DNA from: Trichodelitschia bisporula
Lineage: Eukaryota; Ascomycota; Dothideomycetes; Phaeotrichales; Phaeotrichaceae
NCBI GenBank assembly: GCA_010356995.1
Contig: ML996707.1
Span: 1 to 64,000 of the forward strand
Length of the DNA: 64,000 nt
Direction: 5' to 3'
Shown here: positions 55,513 to 64,000 of the stretch, in pieces
Position numbering within the stretch: the first letter of the stretch is position 1
Layout of the letters: each line of letters begins with the position of its first letter
Program-made: the position numbers and the translations under genes
The notes under the pieces: model-generated
Told to the model about the DNA's origin: nothing
Database searches by the model: none
Seen by the model: the letters and a program-made list of their open reading frames with translations, nothing else

Positions 55513-57006
55513 TTGAAAGAGCGAATGAAAGCGATTACGGGGTGACCGACACCAGCGGAGACCCGACCGATATAAGGTCTGCCGACCCGCCGAAGCAAAT
55601 ATTAGCCAACAACGGCAAGCAGCCCTCCCTCGGCACCGGAGCGGCGTCCAATGAGCACCCACTGGGCAGCCAGTGTGCGGTCAAGGTGCGGCCCAAATAA
55701 TGTCAATACGCAAGCCGGTTAATTAACCCCGACAGAAATCGCCTCCAGGCGCGCGTGCAGCCCTCCCCCGCGAGGCGAGAGCGAACAATTTCCACCAAGC
55801 GTCAGGTGCTGTGCTCGAGGGAAGACGATACGAGGCCGTGCTCGTTTCAATTTACGCTTCGCACAGAGGCATCTGCCGTCTTGGTGTCTTGATGTCGCCA
55901 AGGGCGGGGTGTCCATATTGCGAGCTCAGATCCCCAAATGGATGGAAAGCATGGAGACGTGGGGAAAGGCACGGGTGTATGGGGTGCTTCCGGGGATAAC
56001 ATAGCCTTCCGGCCACCGAGCTTGAGACCGGTTTAGCAGCATATCGGGCGGTATATAGCATTGGCGAGCGGCACATCGATCGTGTTTCGGACAAGCATCT
56101 GAAGAAGAGGGCATCGAAGGTTGTCGCCTAAGATATCGGGAAGGGCGAGGGAAAGCCTAGAAGCTTCGGGATCAGCCACTTGTCCTAGAGTAGCTTCTCC
56201 TCATCTGCCATCTGCTATGTCCATCGGCCATTTTGCTGTCATTTGTGCGTCTAGCTGCTGATCGGATCTCCCGCATCTCCGGCGGCCTTCGGAAGCCAGC
56301 CCCCAAGACGATCCCGTTTCAGCTACGCACGATATGACGACCGGCTATTCTTTCCGACAGCCAATGTCGGGACACATGACGGGACATGATAAAGTGGGCT
56401 GTGAGGGACAAATGGCATGGTCAGCAGGGGCGGGATCCGTCAGGTAGATTGCAAAAGCTTATGTCTGTGAAGGGCTGGGCGACCATATGTATACTGTGAT
56501 GCGAGATGAACCGTCCACGCGAGTTGTACTATAGAAGAAGAGTCGACGAGATGATGTTCGATGTTGGCCGATGCGGGGAAAGTGGACGAGTTGGAGCAGG
56601 CAGGGAAGGGTCGACGTCGCGCTGATGTTACGACATCTGCACGTGATGTGATTTTTCCAACCACTCAACCTCATGCATCCCAAGCAGAACTTGGAGATTG
56701 TCGCCGATAATCCACTTGCAAGCGAAGTGAGAGCTGCCTCACATGAGTATCGAGATCTTCAGCAAGCGATAGCCGTGCGGAAAACAACGGCTCGACTCCG
56801 CCCGGCTCGGCTGCGTGGCCTCGCAGGTTATGCGGCCCCAGGGGAAGGACACAACGTCAGAGCGACTCACAGTAGGAGCATACAGTGCACAGTACGAGTA
56901 CCGCCGCTAACCATTGAATTGGCACTAACAACTCTACCCTAGCTCATAACCTCACTGAGAGAAGAATGCTGCCCACAGGCGAGCGACGAATCAAGTCCCA
57001 AGACCA
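55513..57006. other. Gene-poor interval
   Basis: 1.5 kb between the small secreted protein's promoter and the 3' end of the next gene. Only short chance frames seen. Confidence 0.4.
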
Positions 57007-57741
57007 TCAAGGGGGGACGCCCTCGTCAAGGTCGGATTCCGTGATGCAGTCGGATCCGGTGTCGTCGGTCTCGACCTCACCCTGCGCATTGAGTCGGACC
57101 CAGCCTTCAGCGTTCGGTGTCGTGTGATGAGGGTCGAGAATCCAGGTCGCAGAACTCTCGCCAATGCCGTCGCTCATAGTGTCATCGCCCTCTGGAAACA
57201 GATGCTTCACGCATGCGGAGCCGCTCATCGTCGGAAGTGAGGCGAGATTCTCCTCCTGCTCGGCCAACTGGTTCTCCACGGCAACGGCATACTCGTACTC
57301 TGGCATGAGCACCTCACTGAAGTCATGCAGCTTGAACTCCTCCGCAAGACGCATGGCAGCTTCAAGGCGCTCAACCCAAGTATCGGTGGCGCAGCATTCA
57401 GGGTTTATCTCACGCCAGCAGTCCCAAGCTTCGGAATCCTCACGAATTTGCTTGTGGCGGAGAAATTGCAGCCATAAGAAGATTCCGGCGAGCGATGAGG
57501 ACTGGGTCGTAAGGCCTTTTTCAGGATGCGGACTGGCCACGAGATCGTCGAGAAGGTGGGCTGGAATATCCTGGATACCGAACGGGATCCTAACGTCTGT
57601 GGACGCGTCCTTCACCATGACGAGACCTCGCTTCATCAAGGTGCGGAAGCCATCTTGCTTCCTCAGCAGGGAACGTAGACGCACGAGGGACATACTCGGT
57701 GGCTGGATATGAGTGTTTTGTCCCTCCGTGCCACGCATCAT
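57007..57741 (-). CDS. Unrecognised 244-aa acidic protein
   Basis: One exon. The start could be either ATG of MMRGTEGQ, or the later MSLVRLRSLLRK, which begins the better-looking part. The protein reads LRKQDGFRTLMKRGLVMV, FGIQDIPAHLLDDLV, GIFLWLQFLRHK, EFKLHDFSEVLMPEYEYAV and ends with a strongly acidic stretch (TDDTGSDCITESDLDEGV). The codon pattern and long frame favour a real gene, but I know no family. No signal peptide or membrane segment. Probably cytosolic or nuclear. Confidence 0.55.
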   Translation of the reverse strand: MMRGTEGQNTHIQPPSMSLVRLRSLLRKQDGFRTLMKRGLVMVKDASTDVRIPFGIQDIPAHLLDDLVASPHPEKGLTTQSSSLAGIFLWLQFLRHKQIREDSEAWDCWREINPECCATDTWVERLEAAMRLAEEFKLHDFSEVLMPEYEYAVAVENQLAEQEENLASLPTMSGSACVKHLFPEGDDTMSDGIGESSATWILDPHHTTPNAEGWVRLNAQGEVETDDTGSDCITESDLDEGVPP

Positions 57742-58054
57742 GGCGGGTTGGCCGTTCGATTGCGGAGATTGAAGGAGTTGGAATGGTAATTTGATGACAG
57801 GAAAATTGGCTCGAGGAGGCTATCGAGGTGCGATGATGGCTATTTCCTATGGATGTTGTCGTGCATTTTGTTTGTGAGGTTTACGAGGGGGTGTTTACAA
57901 CGGCAGTCTCTTGGAGTAGAACACACCGCTCGGCGACGCTTTCCACCCCTTTCCACCAATGATGCGCAATGGAAGGAGCGCCTCGCCTTGCGATTCCAAC
58001 GGACATCACACAGAATCGACAACCGACTTATACGCCCATCACGACGCAAGACGA

Positions 58055-61000
58055 CTACGCCTCCACCGCGGGCCCGATCTCCTGCGCCCGCTCGATGAAA
58101 TCTGCGCTTGTCTTCAGATTCTGCGCACCGCTCAACGCCTTGGTCATCGTGGTCTCGCTGCGCTCGCGCACCAACCGCCGCAACGCGTTGATCAAGAACC
58201 CGGAGAAGATCTCCAGCGACCACGAGTCCGGCAGCAGACTCAGGACCTGCGCTGTCAGTGGGGCACAAGAGTAGACGACAGACTTACGTATGCAACGTCA
58301 AACCACCCCCCAAACCGCTCGAGCAGCTCACCCGTGCGCTCCATGCGGTCCCCCACATCCTCAATCCGCAGGAACTCGTGCAGCAGGAAGCCAAACAGTT
58401 TCGCCTGTTCGTCACGGGACGCTTGCTCTCGCGGCACCGCGTCCGACGCCGTCCCAAAAATGCTCGACCCGCCACGCAGGCAGTAACTGATCGCCATGTC
58501 AAAATCGCCCAGTCCGTGCGTCAACAGTCGGATCGCCTCCTCGTGCCGCCCCTGGCGACCGTTGAGGATGATCATCTCCGGCACGAGCTCCTTCTCGAAC
58601 GGCTGCAGCCGCGTGAGGATCGCAAGGACGTCGTACGACGACGCCGCGCCCTGGTTCCCACCCAGCAGCTGAAGCAGGCGCAAACGACTGTGCCACCATT
58701 CCGACGGCACGGCATTGTCAATTATGAACTGGCGATACGTCGGCTTTGGCGGCCGCAAGGCACGGTAAGTCTCGTAGGTTGCGTCCAACATGGCACGTGA
58801 CTCGACGGAGCTGGTAAGCTCGTTCAGGACGATGTCGAGGTAGTACGAAATGAGCTCATTGATGTGTTGCGGTTGCTACCATCGTTAGCGCTAGGTAGAC
58901 TGAGCAGGCCCGGACCGAAGATTGAGCTACTACCCCCACGGAGACGGAGGTCCGGTATCTTGGAGCGATTTTCGAGAACGAGGGTATAGCTCAGGACACG
59001 TACGGCATGCACAACGACATTGTCGAAACACGGCTGGCAATTAAGGACTTCAGAGCTGCTCTTCCTTGTTTTCGGCGACCAAAAGAACGTAGAACTGACC
59101 AGTACGGTAAATTTTCTCGATAACCAGCTTTGTCGGGAAAATCTTTAATGTACTGGACGGTTCTACGCTCTTATGGTCGCCGAAGACAAGGAAAAGCCGC
59201 TCGCTGTAATCCTCGATGGCGAGCTTCATCTGGGAATATCTTTGTGCACGCCGTACGTGCCCTGAATCGTCCCTTCGTTCTCGAAGATTGGCCCAAGTTA
59301 TCGGATTTCCGTCAACCAGGGGGGGGGGGAGCTCAATCTTCAGCATGAGCGGCTTGAGCAAACACACCTTTTTGCCAAATACCAAATGCTCTAGATAGTC
59401 CTTGACCGCGCCTGGTGCCCGTGCGCGCAGCGTATGCAGTGCGTCCGCTGGCGACCACGTTACGCGCGAGCCGTCGTCGGCGAAGAGCTGCACACCCAGC
59501 TTCGGATTGCGGTTCGCCAGCCATGTGCCGTACTCTTCGACCAGCCGGCGGTCGCGTAGCTTCCCGAGGTAGCGCCGCATCTCGTTCTCGCCATCGAGAA
59601 ACTCGCCGCCGAGGTCCTCCTCGCCGTCGATGATGCGCCGCCACGTCGCCAGCACCTTGCCCGACATCTTCCTGCTCTGGTAGAGCCGACTAAGTATGAA
59701 TAAACGCTTGTGCTGCTCGAGCAGCGCAATCGCCCGCTCAAAACAATCCACCCCACCGTCGACCACGCCGTTCAGCTCTGCACGGATCGACCCCGCGGTC
59801 GCCGGCCCGCGCGTCTTACTATCAAGAAGCAGCAGCACGCGCAGCAGCGCTGCGTCAACCGTGGGGAAGACGTGCGCGCCGTCGGTCACGCTTGGGTTGC
59901 CCTTTTTGCGACGCCAGAACAGCAGGTAGCGCTTTATGAGGTGCAAGATGTTGTCGCCGAACGGTCCGGATGGATCGTCCGGGAGTGCACCGATGTCGTT
60001 CTGCTGCAGGAAGCGCTCAATCAGCCCCTTCAGGCCCCCCTGCAGCCATATGCCGTCCGGCCCCTGCAGGATCTCTTCGCGGATCTTCGGCAGGAAGATG
60101 AGCGCCACGCGTGGGTCAAGCTCGCTTTCGACGAGAATGTCTTCGGTTGAGCGGATCTCGCGCTCGAAAATAATGATGCCAGAAGCGGTGCGTAAAATGA
60201 GTTCGACAAAGAGCAGCGTTGCGGCCTTTTGGCGGATGTAGCTGAGCGTGAAGAACTCCAGCTCAGTCGTCGACTTCACGCCGCGCAGGTCGTTCACGAC
60301 GGTTTCGATCAGCGGCCGCTGCGGGTCTACAGCTGCCTCGCCCTCGCCTAACGTGAGACGCGCGTCTAGCTTGAGCACCATCGGATTGCGCACAATCCAG
60401 CGTACGGTATCGCCCGTCCACAGCAGCAGATTTGTCTTGACCTTGCACAGCCGACGGATGTACTCCAGCTCGTCGCTCTCGCGCTTCGCCGCCGATGGGC
60501 TCTCGATAGGCTTGTCGAAGAGGCGCATGCTCGTAAGGGCAAGCTTCTGGCTCATCTCGGGCATTTCGAGCTCCCTCTTCATCGTGACTGACCGGATGCC
60601 CAGCGACTGGGACTCTGCCGCCGTGCCTACCTCGAGCCATTCCTTCTTAACACTCTCCTCTCCCTGGTCAACGTCCCACCGCTGGATTTCAATCGCCTTC
60701 GCATCGTCGCGGCGCACTACGGCCAGCACGTACCCGGGCTCTTGTTCTTCGCCCTCAATCTGCGATGCCGCTAAATCAATGCCAGAACCGTCGACGACCA
60801 CAGCCTCCGGGTAGCTCGAGAACTCGATCGTGCCGCGTGGAACCTCACCGTCCATGTTGACGAACATGCCGACGCCCGGGTCGGCTGGCGCAGTGCCCGT
60901 AACGAGCAGGAACTCGGACGAGTTCGGCGACACAATCAGCGGCTTCAACGGAACGTAGTTCTTTGGGAGAGGAACCGGAGTCACGCTTAGAGAGAGATTC

Positions 61001-62082
61001 GACGCCGACGCCGGCGCAGGCTGGGCCTCGCTCTCCCCGGGCGGCGGTGGCAGTGGCTTGGACAACAGCCCCAGTCGACCACCCTCGGACCCACGCCGCT
61101 CCTGCGAAGGGTACCGCGGAGTTCCTTGCTTGAGACTTGCCGGCACATCGAAACCGTAACGCGTACTCGGTTTGTCGTCGTCGCTGCGAAATACCCCTAG
61201 AGACGAGCTGCGCCCGTGACCACGCTCTACCCCGAGCCGCGAGTTCATCGCCGGCGACCCGCTCCGTGACATGTCCGACCACTCTTCGGCCAGCATGCCA
61301 GTCCCCGCATTCTCTGCAGGCTGATCGTCCATCGACGATATCGAAAACAGCGGGATCTTCTGCCGATGTACGACGTCCACAAGCGCGTACGACCGCGCGT
61401 CGGCCACACAAGCCACATTGCCGCGCCGCACCGTTGCCAGACAGCCGCCAAACTCAATGTCCCGAATCTTGACTGGTTCGTCCCCCACCTTGACGAGCCG
61501 GATCTTGTTCCGCAAACACATCATGATCATGACGCCGTCCGGATTCTCCTGCTCTCCGGCGTCTAGATCGATTCCGCCGACCCACCCACATGTTAGCGGC
61601 CGCAACCGTGTGTATGGCGCGCTGAGCTCGGTGAAGGCGGGGCTGAGCTCCGGCAGCGAGTAGAAGGTCAAGGTGTTGCTGCTAAGTATGCACGCTTTGC
61701 CGACGGCCGGCAGCAGCAAGATCTGCTGTATACCAACGTCGCCGGCCTGGTTCGTAGGAGGGTGCGAGCGCGACGCGAGGATGTATGTCGGCTGGTCAGA
61801 GGGGTTGTTCGGGTCTGGTGGAAAGTATACATGGTGGAGGATCTCGCCGGCGGACGTGCCGATGTAGAGGTTATTCTCTGTGGACGTCAGCAGGGTCCCG
61901 ATGCAAAACGTAGAATGAGCGTAGAATCCTGAAGAGCTGAACTGACCCCAGACTTCTACACAAGTGATGCGGATGCCCTCCTCGCCCTCTGCGCTCAATG
62001 CAACGTCTTTGATGAGGTCGCGGAGGATGAACGAGCCGGTCGCGAGGGACGTGGTGGTGGGTGCGTCAGGCGGCCCAGACAT
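58055..62082 (-). CDS. Vps3/TGFBRAP1-like subunit of the endosomal CORVET tether
   Basis: Exons 62082-59368, 58875-58288 and 58246-58055 give 1164 aa. The N-terminal 330 residues form a citron-homology-like propeller (ITCVEVWGQFSSSGFYAHS, NNLYIGTSAGEILHHV, IRDIEFGGCLATVRRGNVAC). The middle has the Vps39-type alpha solenoid (FVELILRTASGIIIFERE-like, then CFERAIALLEQHKRLFILSR and LYQSRK). The end has the Vps39_2 domain (RHEEAIRLLTHGLGDFDMAI and SYCLRG). Such proteins (yeast Vps3, human TGFBRAP1) are CORVET subunits for Rab5-dependent endosome fusion. Intron 1 is 492 nt (58876-59367), the longest in the window. Joining KK to QPQHINELISYYLDIVL restores the solenoid without interruption. Intron 2 is 41 nt. 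Reading through intron 1 gives an unrelated end after about 100 codons. It diverges from CASP. Confidence 0.87.
58917..59341. mobile_element. Inverted pair of LINE reverse-transcriptase-like fragments inside an intron
   Basis: The two halves of this stretch, about 200 bp each, are imperfect reverse complements meeting near 59128 with a loop of about 15-20 bp. Matching blocks include CTTCCTTGTTTTCGGCGACC (59061-59080) with its near-complement at about 59175-59194, and CGTTCTCGAA with GTGCA(C/T)GCCGTACGTG in each arm. Read on the plus strand, the left arm gives EVRYLGAIFENEG and then NDI and RLAIKDFRAALPC, the block after the thumb in non-LTR reverse transcriptases; read on the minus strand, the right arm gives EIR-LGPIFENEGTIQGTYG, with a stop at the Y. 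The arms are fragments, not a full element, and have drifted apart by perhaps 20-25%. No target-site duplication is evident. Confidence 0.6.
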
Positions 62083-62391
62083 TTTGTGGGATCAGATTAG
62101 AGATTAGAAAAGCAGCCATCATCCATGGCCACCGTAAATGTTGATATGGGGTGAATGAAGGCGCGAATTAAGGTGCGCCTGAATGGGGAGGGAGTGAGTT
62201 GAATGTGCTACTGTATACTGCCTGTGAAGCTCGTTCGCGGCGAGGCGCGGCTCCGGCGCTTACCCCCAAGCCTCCCCGTCGCTGAGCTCTGCTCGTGTAC
62301 CCAAGCTCCTCGAAACACCGTTGCAACATCGGCACCGCCCGTCCGGCCACTACTACCGTCTCTACTATCCTCTTCGATCAGCTGAATCACC
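62083..62391. promoter_or_regulatory. Shared promoter of the Vps3-like and CASP genes
   Basis: 309 bp between two divergent starts. Both proteins act in membrane trafficking, so joint control is possible but not shown. No binding site recognised. Confidence 0.4.
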
Positions 62392-64000
62392 ATGGACGCC
62401 GCGGCGGATCCATCACAGGATGCCCGCGAATCGCAGCCCCCGCGGGACTCACAGGACGAGGAGAACAAGTTCCAGAAGGCTATTGCGGCTTGGAGAAGTC
62501 GGTGCTGCCATCCAACACGTTTCTTCAGTGCTAACAGTGACAGACATTGACCTATCGTCCCTCATTCCTACCCTCGATACCGCTGCCGCCGACCTCGTAG
62601 CACACCAGCGCGATGCGCTTGTACAGCGCAAGGACCTCGCGCAGAAGACGAAAGACTTTCGCAAACTGGACGACGCGGGCAAGCTTGGTGAGATCAAGGG
62701 TATATTAAAAGGTACGCCGCTTCCGTGGTATGCCGCAGCTACCACATTGTCCGCACACCGTCCTTCAGTCCGCACCGTCTGCATCGTTTTCTCACTGACC
62801 CCTCCAGCCTACCAGACGTACATCGATCTCATCACGAACCAGTCCAAGTCGATCCATAGCGCCTTCCTTCAGGTCTACTCTCCCCTCTCTGAGGCTCCCG
62901 ACCCATACCCCCTCCTCGAAGCGTCAATTGATTCGCTCGTCACCGCCGAAGAGACGCTCCCCAAGGTCGTTGAGGAGAACCAGCAGCTGCACCGCTCCGT
63001 CACCAAGCTGAGCACCCAGCTCGAGGAAACCGAGGCTCGGCTTGAGCAAGAGCGCGACGCCCGTCAGACCCTCGAAGCGTCCCGCGACGAGAAGATCAAA
63101 GGCGTCGAGGCCACCTGGACCGCCGTCATCACCGAAAAGCAGAACAACTGGGAGGCCAAGGAGAAGGCGCTGGAAGAAAAGATCGAGAATCAGGATCACC
63201 TGCTCAAGGAACTCAAGGCCACGTACGAGGTCTCGCAGCGGCTTAGTAAGAGCGACGAAGATGACGCGCGATATGGCGCGACCGCCGCCGAGCTCGAGCT
63301 CGTGAACTCGGAGCTAGAGCGCGCGAACATGCGCCTCGCAGAGGTCGAGGCCCGCAACGAGCAGCTGCGGCTCGAGCTCGCGCAGTCTGCTTCAAACACG
63401 GCGACCGTTCGAGTTGACGAGGACCCCGCCTTCATGCGACTGCAGTCCGAGAACTCGTCGTTGCTCCGCAAACTCGACACGGCGCGCATTGAGAAAGCCG
63501 GCGAGATGCGCAAGTGGGAAAGTACGATGCAGAGCCTGAAGCGCGAGGTACAGACGCTCAAGGCGGACCGCGACGCCATGCGCGAGAAGCTAACGCAGTG
63601 GGGCGACTACGAGAGCGTGAAGCAGGAGCTCGAGGTCTTGAAGGTTGGTTTCTCCCATTCCTCCACTCCGCCATCGTTCCACTAACGACACAGTCCATCG
63701 AGTTTGCCACGGGCGACGACGAGCCCCTCCCCAACGGCTCGACCGAGAGTCTCGAGCAGCTCCTGCTCGCACGCAACAAGAAGCTCGGCAACGAGCTCAC
63801 CATCTTGCGTGTTTCCCACCAGGATCTGCAGAGCCGGCTCGAGACGCTCCAGGACGAACTCTCGGCCACCAACATGGAGCTTGAAAAGTCGCGCAACCTC
63901 GCGGCGACGCTCGAGTCGGACCTCGAAAAGGTGCAGCAGGAGGCGGCGCACGTCTTTCCGGCCATGTCCGTCGCCGGTACACACGTCTCACGGTACCCCC
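62392..64000 (+). CDS. Golgin CASP (Coy1), N-terminal part, cut by the window end
   Basis: Exons 62392-62497, 62544-62711, 62808-63643 and 63694 to the window end. Introns are 46, 96 and 50 nt. The protein opens MDAAADPSQDARE..., then FQKAIAAWRNIDLSSLIPTL (joined across intron 1), which is the CASP family's conserved start. Next come DLVAHQRDALVQRKDLAQKT and, across intron 2, AYQTYIDLITNQSKSIHSAF, followed by hundreds of residues of coiled coil (EETEARLEQERDARQTLEAS, LRLELAQSASNTATVR), with SIEFATGDDDE and LLLARNKKLGNELTILR near the end of the window. CASP/Coy1 is a tail-anchored Golgi golgin in COPI-dependent retrograde transport; the conserved C-terminal CASP domain and membrane anchor lie beyond the window. 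Confidence 0.9.

Noticed and set aside
59050-59345. An apparent alternative C-terminus for the Vps3-like protein, ending in ENKEEQL.
   Set aside because: It is a read-through of the intron into the inverted LINE fragment; splicing restores the conserved solenoid instead.
1-64000. tRNA or rRNA genes.
   Set aside because: I looked for T-loop-like GGTTCGA motifs with matching stems in the gaps and found none that fold by eye; a tRNA search program would decide this.
1-64000. A secondary-metabolite cluster around the 2OG oxygenase or the zinc-cluster factor.
   Set aside because: No synthase, cyclase, P450 or transporter lies nearby; the neighbours are housekeeping genes.

Overview
The window looks like nuclear DNA of a basidiomycete yeast, most likely a tremellomycete of the Trichosporonales type. 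It is GC-rich and gene-dense. Nearly every intron is 39-60 nt long with a CTGAC or CTAAC branch site shortly before the AG. Several long genes (HSP104, the GH55 glucanase, most of the gelsolin-like gene) have no intron or one. The placement is an inference from these features and from gene content (DUF4045-gelsolin protein, RNR inhibitor, DUF1770 protein). No LTR element, virus copy or CRISPR array was seen.

Left edge (1-6.2 kb): a decayed zone. It holds the tail of a WD40 protein of the fungal STAND (NLR-like) kind, a decayed copy of an O-GlcNAc-transferase-like gene, and the N-terminal hydrolase part of another STAND protein. The last two meet tail to tail at a G-run. Small tandem repeats fill the rest.

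6.2-26.2 kb: a 2OG-Fe(II) oxygenase, a small secreted Q/P-rich protein, the GTPase Arl2, a DUF4045-gelsolin actin-binding protein, a Zn2Cys6 transcription factor, an Xaa-Pro aminopeptidase, a GPI-anchored thaumatin-like protein and a GH55 exo-beta-1,3-glucanase. The last two are convergent and both point to beta-glucan or cell-wall work. 26.2-29.2 kb is gene-poor, with one uncertain membrane-protein-like exon pair.

29.2-38.9 kb: a histidine phosphatase, the divergent pair RPL17/fibrillarin (ribosome biogenesis), HSP104, a small secreted protein and a ribonucleotide reductase inhibitor carrying a PCNA-binding-like box.

39-53.2 kb: a 35-nt poly-G tract, importin beta (KAP95, eight exons), a CA-rich microsatellite, a mitochondrial PP2C, calcineurin B, a DUF1770 protein, a membrane-anchored coiled-coil protein and a sulfotransferase.

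53.2-64 kb: a gene-poor stretch with one small secreted protein, an unrecognised 244-aa protein, a Vps3/TGFBRAP1-like endosomal tethering subunit and the start of the golgin CASP/Coy1. One intron of the Vps3-like gene is ten times the usual length. It consists almost wholly of two inverted copies of a fragment resembling a LINE reverse transcriptase, forming a hairpin of about 425 bp. This is the most unusual structure I found.

Exon joins were worked out by eye from reading frame, GT-AG borders and branch sites. All joined reading frames close without internal stops, but none has been tested against transcripts.
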